Below, piece by piece: positions 1 through 12,471 of a stretch of 64,000 bases of DNA; position 1 is the first letter of the stretch, and every line of letters begins with the position of its first letter. The DNA comes from Punica granatum (lineage: Eukaryota; Streptophyta; Magnoliopsida; Myrtales; Lythraceae), in contig NC_045134.1 of NCBI RefSeq assembly GCF_007655135.1, forward strand, positions 4,732,982 to 4,796,981, given 5' to 3'. The position numbers were made by a program, and so were the translations under genes. Under the pieces are notes generated by a model, which was given only the letters and a program-made list of their open reading frames with translations, was not told where the DNA came from and searched no databases.

Positions 1-960
1 ACTTAATTAATTTGTTTAGTGCAGCGGCTTTGTCGATCGGGTATGACTATACAAAGGTAATGCATTATCATTCTTTCCTCATTGGCAGCAAAGGCTATGC
101 ACTACATATCGTACACACGTTAACCATAATTACATGCAGCTAATGCATGTCATTATCATACGTCCTTTGTTTTTTGTTTTTTATTGTTTTGAAGGAAATA
201 AAGCAATAACCCCATAATGTCGTTTCTCTTTCCATGTTCTATTAAACCACGCCATATCAATTCGTACAGGAATTCTATGGTTGAGACTACTATCAGGATC
301 AAGTAAGTCAGTTTTATACTGATCACGAAATTCTTTCAGTGAATTTTTAACTTTCGTACTGCAAATAAAGTTAACGTTGTACACACATTAACAACATAGT
401 TTGTCAATTACGCCAAACCACGTTGATTATCACTATAATTAGTGTCTTTGTTGCAGCTCTTTTTTGGGAGCACAGTGAGGCCCAAATCAAAGCAACTTTT
501 GCATGAAAGGACATGAAGGAGAAGGCGATCATGATCATGGCCCGATAATTTAGTGAAGGCTCTGGTATATGTTCTTCTCCATTGATGTAATTAGAGTCTC
601 GTATGAGGGCCATATGATTTGAGAATTACTGCGTCCGTGATGCACGGGCGTAAAATCAATAAAGCACTTATTGGAAAACGATGTGAACAAAGCCGATAAA
701 AGCTAATCAAGATATTCAATAAGTATCTTAAATATCTCTATTAAAAGCAAAGCTTATCGTAATGGGTACTATCTTATCTCATGGTAATTATATACTGTGG
801 CGAATAAAACAAAATTTATTGTGCATACAATGGGCACAGCACCGAGACTACCAAAGAAAAGATGGCGCAACCATGACCCTGCCCGAAAAATATCTAACAG
901 CCAAAAAAAAATAGGAAAAGAAAAGAAATGGATAAGCTCTAGATAATATATTTGGACTCG
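1..960. other. Intergenic DNA, no supported gene
   Basis: Two short minus-strand open frames (181-384 and 404-613) lie here. They match no family I recognise and no splice link between them is evident. A degenerate GC-rich hairpin (CCGTG..GCACGG) lies near 632-648 and resembles Helitron-type ends seen further right. Otherwise the DNA is AT-rich and shows nothing clear. Confidence 0.4.
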
Positions 961-968
961 ATTCTAAT

Positions 969-1200
969 GCCCTATTTGAATTTCTAAACACTTAATTTTA
1001 ATTTTAATTTTAACTTTAACTCAACACACTAGATAACAAAAATACACATTTCTCAAATCAAAATTTTTAACTTTAACTTTAACTCAACACACTACATAAT
1101 AAAAATACACGTTTTCCAAGTCAAATTTATAATCACATCTCATTTGTCCCATTTTCACAATTAAAATCAAAATAAAAAATAAAATTACTTTAACTCTGAA
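969..1200 (+). mobile_element. Decayed hAT-type MITE, copy 1
   Basis: The stretch shares a long run of sequence with the reverse complement of 1425-1663: repeated TTTAACTTTAAC blocks, CTCAACACACTA, AAAATACAC and AATCACATCTCA in the same order. Its left end (GCCCTATTTGAATT) looks like a worn version of the GCCCCGTTTGGATT end of the other copy. It is non-coding. hAT is inferred from the GTTTGG-type termini, and no target duplication could be fixed. Confidence 0.5.
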
Positions 1201-1424
1201 TTAATCAATGATACTTTTTAAGTTTAGATAGCTTCTTTTTTTTTTCTTCCTCATTTCTCGGTCCGTGGATTAAAAAATTTTGGACCATTCCTCGAATTGT
1301 GTGTTTGAGTCGTCATTCTGACTAGGGGGTCATGTTGATCTTTTATGTAGAAAGAAAGAGCTAGTATATATAGGCTAATTAATTAAGTAACGATTTTTCT
1401 TCTAGTTATTAACAAAAAGTATAA

Positions 1425-1663
1425 TCACGTGTTTGGTTTCAAAATTAAAATAACTTTGATTTTGATTTTGATTTTGATTGTGGAAAAGGACAAGTGAGAT
1501 GTGATTACAAATTTGACTTGGGAAACGTACGTTTTTGTTGTATAGTGTGTTGAGTTAAAGTTAAAGTTAAAATTTTTTACTTGAAAAATGTGTATTTTTA
1601 TTGTGTAGTTTGTTAAGTTAAAGTTAAAGTTAAAATTTTTTATTTGAGAATCCAAACGGGGCC
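1425..1663 (-). mobile_element. hAT-type MITE, copy 2 (inverted)
   Basis: On the minus strand the element begins GGCCCCGTTTGG at 1663 and ends CCAAACACG near 1427, giving short inverted termini around GTTTGG. The interior has AT-rich blocks shared with 969-1200 in opposite orientation. An open frame on this strand is low-complexity and not a gene. The two copies could pair as a foldback. Confidence 0.55.
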
Positions 1664-1764
1664 AATATTCAACCTCGAACGAGTGCGGTTGCCTCAATCA
1701 GCACCATACTCTTCACATGAGATCGTGAAGACCGTTGAATATATATATATATATATATATATAT

Positions 1765-2616
1765 GGGTAAATTGCATTGGTGGTTCAAAATGTTTTACAA
1801 ATGTTTCATTATGATCCAAAAAGTTTTTTTCGCTACATGATAGTACAAAATGTTTCAAAGTTATTTCATAATGGTACAAATCGTCAATTGGCCCTAACGC
1901 CGTTAACATTTTGCTGACGTGGCGCGTCCTATGTGTCACTTTTGTTACGTGGAACTAATCATAGTGCGCCACGTCATTTAAGAGAAAATAAAATTTTAAA
2001 AAGTCCCAAATAATACAAAAAATAAATATAAAATATAAAAAAAGAGTAAAAATTTTGAAAAAATAAAAAAATATTTTAAAGTTTTCAAAATTTTAAAATT
2101 ATTTTTAATTATTTTTTAAATTTTTAAAATTTTTTTAAAATACAATAAATAATACAAAATACAAAAAAGAGTAAAAATTTTGAAAAAAAATTATTTTAAA
2201 ATTTTGAAAATTTTGAAAATATTTTTAAAAAATTTTAAATTTTTTAAATTATTTTTTTATTTTTAAAAATAATTTTATAAAAAATTTTAAATTTAATATT
2301 AAAATTATTTTAAATTTAAAATAATAAAAATTATTTTAAATTTTAAATTAAAAGTTTAAAATTGTTTTTAAAATTTGAAATTATTTTTAAAAGTTTTAAA
2401 ATTTTTAGAATTATTTTAAATTTTTCGGTCACGTCATCAATGAGGTGACACGTAGTAAACACGTCAGCGTCGGCTTGACGGCATCAAGCTCGAGTTGACG
2501 GTTTGTACTATCATGAAACAACTTTGAAACATTTTGTACCATCATGTAGTGAAAAAAACTTTTTGAATCATAATGAAATATTTATAAAATATTTTGGACC
2601 ATCAGTGCAATTTATC
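1765..2616. mobile_element. Foldback/MULE-like non-autonomous element inside a (TA)n tract
   Basis: The left end (GGGTAAATTGCATTGGTGG...) and the reverse complement of the right end (GATAAATTGCACTGATGG...) match over about 120 bases, including CATTATGAT, AAAAAGTTTTTTTC and TGTTTCAAAGTT. The centre (1980-2430) is almost pure A/T. Both flanks are (TA)n, so a 9-base TATATATAT target duplication fits at 1756-1764 and 2617-2625, but the microsatellite makes it ambiguous. No transposase is present. Confidence 0.7.
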
Positions 2617-2649
2617 TATATATATATATATATATATATATATAGCCAC

Positions 2650-5380
2650 GAGCATCACAAGAACCAGAATTTTTTGCTCCAAAACATGTGATATGGATAC
2701 CGATCTCGGATAACACCGTCCTTACTCACAGTCCGGCTTCTGACTCATAGGCTATTTGCAATCGGCGTTGCAATCGGTTAGAGGGTCCACTTACATGGGA
2801 CCATTCCACATGTTCGGCCCAATTTCTGAGCCCGTGAAATTATAGCTAAAGAGGCCCATTGCTAATGATCATCTGAACAATGGGGCAATCCTGTCAACAT
2901 ATATGATTCAAATTCAACCTTTCTTTTATAACTATAGATATAGATAAATAAATACATTGCTCGATCTTGTCTCAGTCAAATAACTTTTGCAATTAAATAA
3001 TTTTCAAGAGAGGAAGTGTCCAAAATGGAGGGCTTGAAAGATGATTTTTCTATATGTTGAAATTGAACTTACACAACAAAAAAATTCTATTTCTTACCTA
3101 TGTTATTAGCTTTTAAAATATTTATTTATTTATTTATTTATTTGTGTGTTTGAGGTTTGAATTCCCATCCCAAAGAGGTCTTCCCTTTCTATGCCTTCCC
3201 TTTTAACTTTTGCTGGCTGTCCCTCACCTACCCACCTATCATCATCCCCCCACTTTCTCATTCCTTTTTCCTTCTTTAATTAAAGAAAAGAGAAATCTTT
3301 AAAATGAAAATAATAGATCTACATCATCTACTTTCTCATTACAAGCTCTAGGCACGTTAAGATTTGAGATCCTTATGACTAGCTACAATTTGAAGGAAAT
3401 CGACTGCCTGGTGAAAGAAGAGATGGCCTCTCTTCTTATACAGCCTGAAGTTTTTCTGAAGAGTTTCTCATGTATCACTTTATCAACAATAATTAACTAT
3501 TATATGCTCTATTACATTCGTTACAAGTTCGAGAAAATTTCCAGTATTGCAATTTGGAGCTGCTCCATGCAATCATGTACGGTGATCGCTATCTGCATTG
3601 GATCTAGATCTTTTTTAAAAAAAATTTAACCGATAGTTTTGACCCCATTTGTATTCGATAACTTTAAAAAAAAAACACTATCTCTTTTTTGATTTCTAAA
3701 TATCAATTGAATAATGTCGTAGATAGATCTAAGCCCAAGAATGAGAGTTTAAAATTGGAGTAGTGTGAGACATGTGATCAAAGTGGCCAGCCAGCCAGTC
3801 GTGTAGAGGGAAGGGAGCCAATCTATCTGTCTATGCTGATGAGCTTCCGTCGGCCATTCAGACGGCCATTAATGGTCGCCTTCCTCACCTACCAATGCCA
3901 CCTTTCCATATTTTACTAATTAATACCCGTATCTTTTTTTTCTTTTTTTTAATTCTTAATATCGTAATTATCCCATTAATGTCATTCAACATTAACCAAA
4001 CAAGAAAAGGACAATTTTTATCTTTCACGGTTTCAAACCCCGACACGGTCTTCTCCCCAAAAAATTTAAAAAAATGCGTCCATCTATTAAAAGAAAAGGA
4101 AAAAACACTTTATTTTTCTTTCTTTCCTAGAATCCTATTACACCCTTATCATTACACCATTCATAAGAATGAAGGGAATGGAGAAAATGGAAAAGACTAT
4201 TCTTCTTCTTCTTCTTCCTTTTGTTTTGTTAACTTGGGGTTTTCAAGCTTCGCTTGACTAATTCCCGAACTCCGTGAACTCTTGACGACGCAACGAGCGG
4301 ATAATCACTTCAAAAACGTTTCGGTGGCTCCAAGGGGTTTCGAACCCGAGATAGGGCGAATACATAAGCTCCTAATTAACTATTAGGCCAAATCCCTTGT
4401 TAAAGATTATATTTCTTCTTTTCTCAATCGGGTAGTCAACAGAGAAAAAGGAAAATTTTGTCGGTGTTTACACGTTGAAGTTTATATGAAAGCTTCTACA
4501 TTTAAAAGTTTATAATGCATCTAAAAAACATTTGGAAGTCTCTATTTTCAACTTGTTCCGTTTCACATCCTAGTATTGGTTGTGGAAGTCTGTACGGCTA
4601 GTGGTACGAGTTATTCTATTCAAAGATGAAATCTCGTCAAAAAATTTAATCGATTTGATCATGCTGCATGTCGTGCGGCTCGTAGATAACTTTCTGAATC
4701 ATACCGTACAAGTTTTTACTGGTCAAATTTCCGGGTGCAAAATGAAATCAATCAAAACATATATATAATAACAAACCCGCAAGTATACATATTACGCTGT
4801 CACCTCATCAAAATTAAAATCGTCTTCTCTCACGCTAGTATCGGAATTCTAGACGCTCTTATGCCATAATGTCATAATCTTTATATTTTTAATATTTTTA
4901 AAATGTAAAATGATATAATTTCAATGTATACTTTCCTCTTAAAATATTATACCCAAAAAATTCTAGCATCATTATACGCTATATATTTTTTATACAATAG
5001 CTTAAAAATATCAGTAGTCTATTTAGAAAAAAATTATTTGATAAATAGTTCTCATGTATATATATAATTTTTAAAAATTATTTATTAGTTTCCATGCAAA
5101 GCACAAATATTTATTTAGTTTCAATTGAATGAGAAAAAATGAAAAGAAAAAAAAAGTTTTGTTTTGATAGACAAGAAAAAAAATAACAATATATTTTTTT
5201 TTTCTGTCTTTGAACTTGGAACCACCACGTAATAAAAAGGACTGATGGGCTCAGAAGAAAAAAGGAAAAAAAATCAAATCAAAATAAATAAATATCTAAT
5301 AAACGAAACAAAAACCTTTGGGGCAAGTTTTCTTTCTTTCTTCCTTTCCCCCTCTCAGTCTCTCTCCCATTCTCTCTCGA
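2650..5380. other. Intergenic and upstream region
   Basis: This is AT-rich DNA with a (TTTA)n tract near 3119-3142 and several short frames (such as 3375-3629 and 3895-4257) that lack homology I recognise. Near 4313-4400 is a tRNA-like scrap (GGTTTCGAACCCGAGAT followed by a pyrimidine-rich complement of a D-arm) that does not fold as a full tRNA. It looks like a dispersed repeat. Confidence 0.4.
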
Positions 5381-5400
5381 TGATCTCCTCCTCCTCCGCC

Positions 5401-8400
5401 ATGGCGACCTCGAAGTTCACGCTCTTATCCCTCATCCTCGTCGTCGCCCTAATCCTCACTCCGGGGATCAGGGCCGACGCCGCCGCCGCCGATGAAGGAG
5501 GGGTCGAGGCCGTTGCCGCCGACGGATCCGATTCCTCTGCCCTGAGGGCCGAGCTCGGCCAACTCAAATCCAAGATCCACTCCCTCGGTTAGCTCCCTCC
5601 TTCGTTTCTCTTGCTAGTTTGGCTGTAAAGTTTCGGGTTTTATAAGGTACTTTGACTGTCTATTCTATTCTCGTTTTGGCCTCGGTTGAGTGCGAGTAGA
5701 TAATTTGCTTGTGTTTTGGTCTTGGAATTGGCTTGTTGGGACGTAATTGAAGAGTCTTTTGCCCATTTTGTATGGCAATGTCCATCCAAATCGGTCTCTG
5801 TCACTGTTGCTCTCCTTGGAATTATCGAAACTTTGCAGGCCAGTTATCGTACGGACGAGTTGTTTTGATTTGCACTGAAAAGTTTGAGTATTTTGGATCA
5901 ATGCTTAGTTGGGTAATGGAAATGCCAATCAAGGTTCGGACTTTTTGAGCAAAGAGGAACTTGAATCAGCTTGGCCTTTCTAGATATGTTACAGTCTTGT
6001 CTTGTCTGTTTCCTCGTTGGTTGGTAACATTCTTTTCCGACATTGGGTTTGCTCATGTCTGAATGGCTTTTGGTGGTGCAGAATCCCTTGTAGATGAGAA
6101 ATCCCGAGAGCTGAAAAGCAAGGATGAGCTGATAGCGGAGAAGGAGAAGCTCCTGCAAGATAAGTTGGATAAAGTAGCATCCTTGCAGGATGAGATATCG
6201 TTGCTGCAGGTAATTGCAACTACTACTTCTGGTTTATAAGTCGCTCACTTACATATGGTTTGTTCTATAAAGAATCGTTTTACCTTCTGTTTTCTTGCAG
6301 AAGAAGGGAAAAATGGACGCTGCGGAGCAGGTCGGAAAGGCTCATGCACGGGCTGGTGAATTGGAGAAACAGGTTACATATTAAGTCATGTTTTGCACCA
6401 ATTTCCAGGAGAACTACACCACAAATTATTGACATTGTCTTCCCTTCGAATGCAGGTTGACAAGTTAAAGAAGGAATTAGAGTCACAGCAAAAGGAGAAA
6501 GGAGCTCTGGAGACTCGTGCAGCTGAAGCCGAGAACAAGATCCTTGAATTGAACTCGAAACTAGAGAAAGTGAGTCTTCTTTCCCCACAACCCCCCCGGT
6601 TTTTAATGAGTTCATGTGACAATTTTCTTCCATCTGATTTTGTAAAAAATATAGATCTTTTATGACTTTGATGGAGCCTTGAGCTTAGACAGTTAAACCT
6701 ATACCATATTCCACACGAATTCATGATTATTATTTTAAACCCTTGCATTCAATCATCCGGAGAGTTGTATGTTTCTCTAGAGTACGTTATTCCCTCATCC
6801 ATGAGCATAAGTTTTAAATAATGAAATTTTGTTCTAATGAAATTATGTTCTACTAAGGCTTTTTATTATGGTGCTTATTCTCTACGGAACAGCTTCAACG
6901 GACTAATGATGAGCAGAAGGCCAAGATTCTTAAAACTGAACGAGTGCTTAAGGTTGCTGAGGTATGTGAGCTGTCTGCTATTTGTTTGTGTTTAATAGTT
7001 GTAATGTTTCATTTGGATGCGTGGTTTAGAAAATATGGGTACTCATTATCTCTTTTGTAATTTCTAGGAAGAGATGGTGAAGGCAAAGTTCGAGGCATCT
7101 TCCAAGATAAAAGAGCTGTCAGAGGTATTGAATTCAGTTTGTATTACATTATAGGGTGACTGACTGGTGTAACCTCTTCAGAAATGTATTGTACTGTTGC
7201 TCTAATGTAATTGCTTATGATTGAATGATGGTGTGTCTCTGTTCAGGTCCATGGTGCATGGCTTCCTCCTTGGCTTGCTCTGCACTGGAAGTGTCTTCAG
7301 GTAAACTTTCTGTCGAGTTCATACAATATTCACTGTCATGTTATCTTAACTTATCATTTATTTCCAGTCCTCTGCGGAGAAACATTGGAAGGAGCATGGA
7401 AAGCCGGCTATGAATCTGATGATGGAGAAGGTACTATTTTTCTATTGCCCATATAAATTAGTTCCTCACTTTGCGATATGCTGAGGTGCCGTAGATCCCA
7501 TTTTAACCTTCAAACTTTCTTGGTTCTTGTTAAGCTCTGACGGAGTTCTCTTTTGTTTGAATTTGCTCAGACCATGGAGAAAAAGTCTCAAGCTGAGAAA
7601 TGGGCCGAACCACATATTGAGACAATTAAAACTGTAAGACATCTTGTATCTCAGCTGATACGGATTTTTGTGCATCTGTATTGAGAATGACTTGATTTCA
7701 GAACTATCTAAGGTACTTTTCTCATTCTTCTTATTTAATTTCAATTATTTCTACTGCTTCAGAAATTGGTTCCTACAATAAAGGAGCAGTGGGTGGTGGT
7801 CACAACTTCTCTTGAACCACATGTGAAGACACTGACTAAGAAATCAGTTGAGGTTTATGAGACATCCAAGACTGCCATCACTCCTCATGTGATCCAAATC
7901 CAACAGGTTGTTGATCCTTACTACCAGGTATACCTTCTTCTAGATGCATGACTTTTTTTTTTTTTTTCCATATTATTATACTTGGGCACAAATCCTAAAG
8001 CTCTGATCTTTGTTAATGCAAGTAGGAAGCTAAGAAGATCGGCAAGCCATATATTGATCAGGTGGCGACCGTAGCAAAACCTCATGTGGAGAAGGTGAGG
8101 GTAACTTTGGAGCCCTATACCAAGGAGGCAGTCCGTGTTTACAGCAAGTTCTTGGAGTCTGCTTCTATTTACCACAAGCAGGTAGTTGAAGCTCTCAACC
8201 CCCAACCCCTGAAAGGAGGGGAAAGAAGTCGATGTCTCTATTATTTTTGCTGTTACAATCTATGAGTTGTTTAGTATGTTAAGAGTATGTTGTTACCTTG
8301 TTTAAGGCGCAAGAACATGTTCGAGGGACACTGAAGAAGCATGAACTGACCAGACCTCTTGCGACTAAGGAGTTTGAGTGGTTTGCGGTATGTCCTCCAA

Positions 8401-8751
8401 GAATTATGCAAAATCTCTTGCAAGTGCTTTTCCTTCTTGCACACTGTTTTCTGACTTTCTGTTTGGTCCTATTGAATTACCTTTTCTAGGCATCTGCACT
8501 GTTGGCGCTTCCAATAATCTTGCTTTCTAGAATCTGTTCAGCCCTTTTCTGGTGAGTCACACAGATGAGTATAAACAGAATGGGCTAGTTTTGTGTGTGT
8601 TTCTCGTGAAACATACATATTTTTTGGGATAAGTAACTTAAAATTGTTTTAATCTGTACTCTGTAGCAAGAAAGCGAGGAGACCTGGTCGACATGGCCAT
8701 TCGCATCATGGAAGGAGAAAGGCCAAGCGGGGACACCCCGACAACAAGTAG
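5401..8751 (+). CDS. Coiled-coil membrane protein, AT2G24420/AT4G31340-like (DNA repair ATPase-related)
   Basis: Fourteen exons read in one frame to 451 residues: 5401-5587, 6082-6209, 6301-6372, 6456-6569, 6893-6961, 7068-7124, 7247-7300, 7368-7430, 7571-7633, 7763-7927, 8026-8181, 8307-8387, 8490-8551 and 8667-8751. The start at 5401 has context GCCATGG; an in-frame ATG at 5380 would add seven residues. The N terminus is a signal peptide (hydrophobic [12 protein letters not shown]). A long charged coiled coil follows (about residues 45-210, rich in E, K, L and Q). Next comes a W-rich link ([11 protein letters not shown]) and a region of repeated TLEPH/TKxxxEVY-like units. A C-terminal membrane segment ([13 protein letters not shown]) and a basic tail ([12 protein letters not shown]) close it. 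The family is named after weak similarity to repair ATPases, but no Walker motif is visible. A secretory or ER membrane role is inference. Confidence 0.88.
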
Positions 8752-10079
8752 AGAGCTTTGAGATTGTTCTCAAGTTCTTCCATTGGCACCTTTTACAGGT
8801 ATTCCCAATATATTGTGGCTGGTATTTTCAGGCGTGTTCAATCCCGGGGAAGATATCTCTGTTTTTAGCTTTTTCAAGGGAATAATGGAGAAAAACATGT
8901 TTGGCAATGACCTGTGCTACACAAAATTTCCTTATTGTTAATGCTTCCTCTGGTTGTTTTTGTGGGGTGGGTGGGGGGGTTTGTGTTCGGTGTGGTGGGG
9001 GTGGGGGAACTAGAAAATGCTGGAAGAGTTCTAGATTCCTGGAACCCACAGTTGAAATTTACTTCCTCACTCTACTTAGACCTCTGAAAGTATATTCCAT
9101 AAACACCATTTCCAAACTTGTAAGCATGATTGTATTATAATTATGTACATATGAATATCCAGATAGTTTGGACCGGTTTATAATCCATCATTTGGAATTG
9201 TGTTTGCTTTCTCCAGGTGGGGGGTGCTGCTCTTGGAATGGTTTTTTTTTTTTTTTTTCTTTTTGGAGCTCAGATCATCTCCTTGTCGACTACAACAGTT
9301 TCCTTTTTGAAGCTCTCTCATGCCCGTTCATTCTGCGGAGAGAAAGTTTAGAACCTTTTCACACGACATAGATGCATAGGACATAAGTAGAATTTCGTGT
9401 AAGTTATATACTGTTGTCATATGGTTAGTGTCTTAGCACTGGTATCTTGGTGTGCAATATACGATTTTTCTCTTTTGGGATCTGCTCTGCATTGTTCTTT
9501 GTTAGAACAGATCTTGTGCCCTTTTGCACATTAATTTATTGCCCACACTTTAGTGGAGTTTATGGACATAAATCTTTTTTGTTACTCAGGGTTTCTTGAT
9601 TAATCATCGGTTTGGTTTGATGTAATGTCCTGAGAATGGAATGTAACAGTCTGCAAATTACTCTATTTTCAATTCTTCATTCCGAATGCGATATGATGAG
9701 TTTGGCAACAGCAAAAGGGGAACAGAATCCAAAACAGTATTCAGCATCTATATCTGGTGATTGGTGAAATCATAAGTTCTACTGACGACAGTCTTAAGCT
9801 GGAAATAATCTTCATGTATGCATAGCTAATCAGAAACTGAAAGATTCTCGAGTTTGCCGAACAAACTCGGGACTATGCCTTCCCGCTTCAATATTGCAAC
9901 CCTTTCCATCCCCTCTTTCGATTATCGATCCATAAATTGAAGCTGGTGATCTTTCGCCTTTGCCAACTCCAGGGCGTGTCAAGATAGCTGTAGGTCTTAG
10001 CAAGTACATATAAACCTTCGTGATTCTGGGGGAATCGTGTATCTCATGCAAGACCGAGCTCTCTTTTGCCTAACGACTA
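8752..10079. other. 3' region of the coiled-coil gene and intergenic spacer
   Basis: The bases after the stop at 8751 are T-rich and likely hold the 3' UTR. A G-rich tract (8968-9006) and a poly(T) run (9241-9259) are present. No further coding exon was recognised. The spacer ends in convergent fashion at the 3' end of the minus-strand NAC gene. Confidence 0.4.
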
Positions 10080-11194
10080 TTAGTTCAACAGGAATGAGGT
10101 CCAGTAAGTATGAAGATCGACAGAGTGTTCGAATCCCAAGCGTCCATTGCTTTGCCCATTATTAGCAATGTTCGGTTCTTCGACGTAACCCATCTCTGCA
10201 TCGAACGGACTTCCAGTGAAATTGGAGGAAGCAGCAGCGTTCGATAATGTTGGATTTTGTGGTAGCTTCAGAGCTGGGATCATAGCCCCCAGTTCCACGG
10301 TTGTATTCGTTTTCAGCCCCCCGAATGAGGAGCTTCCAAGAACGAACGACTCTGGATTCTTTATAAGTGCTCCAATCCCAAGCTCATAGCTCGGATTGCA
10401 TTTCTTCGGTGTACCGCTCTTCTGGAAGACACGGCAGATCACCCATTCTTCCTGCATACAGTAATCCACAGAAGGCCAGGTTATCAATCGAGGCTCCAAT
10501 ATCCTTTCGTGCCTCATTAGGACCAAGTCAATCACAAACGTTGTTCAGAAATGCATTTACAATTATCAAGCTCGCAATAACCGACTGTTCCGATTTTACG
10601 GGTTTGATGCCGCAAGATATCACCTTGCAGGAGAGGTCTAAATGCAGAACTCATGTTACCTTGGCAGAGGGGAAAGTGGGCTTGGAATGAAGGCGGAACT
10701 CGTGCATGACCCAGTTGGTCTTCTCTCCTCGTGGAGCTCTCCCTCGGTAGAAAACCAGCGTCTTCTTCATCCCGATCAGCTCCGACGTGATGCTGTTGAA
10801 GATCTCCTTGTCCTTCCCGGTTGTTTTCCAGTAACCGGTTTTGGTCGCTCGGTTTGTCCTCACTCCTGTCGGGTACTTCCTATCCCTGTGGCTGAAAAAG
10901 TACCACTCCTTTTCTCCGATTTTCGCCTTCCCTGGTCGTGAAAACAAACAGGTACAAAATATCCTATGAATAAACGAACCGTCCGGATAGTCAGATGAGC
11001 TGAGACACATCACCTGGAAGGTCCCATGGCTCGCATTTGTTGAGATCGACATCAACTAGGGCCGCAGCTCCCGTCGAATTGGGATGGGATATCTTGCTGA
11101 TGAGGTAACAGGTCAGAAGCTCCTCGTCCGTGGGGTGAAACCGAAACCCGGGAGGCAACATAGTACCATTAGTACCACAACCATCTCCTTCCAT
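10080..11194 (-). CDS. NAC domain transcription factor (NAM/CUC/NAC100-like)
   Basis: Three exons (11014-11194, 10660-10931, 10080-10451) encode 274 residues, the standard NAC gene layout. The start at 11194 gives MEGDGCG. NAC subdomain A is [19 protein letters not shown] (about residues 13-31). Then come B/C ([20 protein letters not shown]), the C/D core ([20 protein letters not shown], then TGKDKEI), D ([20 protein letters not shown]) and E ([10 protein letters not shown]). The C-terminal half is low-complexity with Ser, Asn and Pro and ends [12 protein letters not shown], typical of a variable activation region. NAC proteins bind CGT-containing promoter sites as dimers in the nucleus. The closest Arabidopsis group is probably the CUC/NAC100/NAC046 clade, but the exact orthologue is not certain. 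A frame extending upstream of 11194 is taken as 5' UTR. Confidence 0.92.
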
Positions 11195-12471
11195 GTTTCC
11201 CAAAACAAGGAAGTGAAACCAAAGACACTGCAAAGATGTCTTGTTGGGGCAATGCAAAGGAAAGATTGGAAATTTAAGGTCTGTCAGGACAGAGAGGAGA
11301 GTGCCTCTCAAGTTCTCAACTGCTTTGGGTCTTCACATACAAGTTAACATGCTATCTAGCTACTTCCAAATGCTCCCCCTTTTATAGCAATAATAATACT
11401 TGCTAATCTATATAATTATATTAATACATTCGTATAAATTAATAATCGAGATATTTGAGTCTCATGCCGAGCACGGGCAGCTTCCTACGTCACAAACGGA
11501 CAGATCTCAGAAGAATTATGAGGTAATTAAGGATCTGACGTATAATGAGAATGAAAAAGAGACCACAAGAATAACCAAATGATTATAATGGCTGATATGT
11601 GAGTTTAAATGCTTATTGGCATAATACAATTGAAGCAGGTCGACCGGAAAAGGAATTACCGATGAAGAAACTATTCTTACCGGACCTTTTTGTAGTAAAA
11701 TTAACAGTGATTGAAATAGTTTGAGTGTGAATGAGATAATAAGGATATCGTAACAGACGTTCTGTCCCTATAATTCACTCCAATTCCAATAATACTGCCA
11801 TCGACTGATTCACGCAATATCCTCGTTTAGATTCGAAACCAAACACGACCTTGCCACGTGACAGCTTTGACCCTTGACCGCAGCCAGCCACTGGGGTGAT
11901 GCCATGTGGATGGTCAAACTCCGTGCGGAGAAGCAGGAGATCAAGGGAAAAATAAGACCGTTCCCCGGGATTCCCTTCGCCTCTGTTTCCTTTGGCTCCA
12001 TCTTCATGAATAATGCTTCATCGCAAAGTCATGAATCAAGCACGACTTCGTCGTTAAAAGCATCTCGTGTTCGGGATAGCTGGATCTCTTATAACATCGA
12101 CAGACTGTCACGCAACTTATCTCGAGTCCTTGATCTTGCATAAGTCCATGTACATGTAATGCAAGTGAAGGGAATTACGCATTTGCTTCATACGAGCCTT
12201 CCACGGAAGAATGATCATCATCATCAGACAGAGAAAACAAAGATGCTAGGGGCTGAAATTGGGAGAATGAACTCATCCCGTGCTGAGCCAAGAATACGCA
12301 TAAGTTAAACGCATAACGAAGATATTGTATTAAAATCACTGCCTCAATGTGGTCTCGTCATTATTAAGCGGTGCCATTCAGTATCCGAACTGGCAAGAAT
12401 GAAGGGGGAAATAATGATCCCGAAGATGGTTATTTCCAACATGGTTTAGAATTTACACTTGATAAATGAAG
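11195..12471. other. NAC promoter region and AIG2-like 3' region
   Basis: Apart from the G-box/W-box cluster, this stretch has no recognisable gene. The portion near 12142-12471 probably carries the 3' UTR of the AIG2-like gene, whose stop is at 12472-12474. Short frames (11810-12143) cross the regulatory cluster and look fortuitous. Confidence 0.4.
11855..11917. promoter_or_regulatory. G-box plus W-box cluster upstream of the NAC gene
   Basis: A G-box CACGTG (11855-11860) in context GCCACGTGAC is followed by two TTGACC W-boxes (11867-11872, 11874-11879) and an inverted one (GGTCAA, 11912-11917). All lie within about 63 bases, some 660-720 bases upstream of the NAC start. G-boxes are bound by bZIP/bHLH factors and W-boxes by WRKY factors. 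That the cluster controls this NAC gene is inference from position only. Confidence 0.4.

Noticed and set aside
181..613. Two minus-strand frames of 67 and 69 residues
   Set aside because: No family motif, no clear splice signals joining them, and repeat-like flanks; kept only as part of an unassigned region.
1694..1939. 81-residue minus-strand frame, and its likeness at 2503-2691
   Set aside because: Both read the inverted arms of the foldback element, so their similarity is a repeat effect.
4313..4400. Possible tRNA gene (GGTTTCGAACCCGAGAT)
   Set aside because: The T-arm-like part is present but the acceptor stem and anticodon arm do not pair; probably a dispersed tRNA-like scrap.
5245..5379. 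N-terminal extension of the coiled-coil gene from 5245
   Set aside because: Lys/Asn-rich and would bury the signal peptide; the GCCATGG at 5401 is a far better start.
11195..11311. Upstream extension of the NAC protein by 39 residues
   Set aside because: The family starts just before [13 protein letters not shown]; the extension has no NAC features and is likely 5' UTR.
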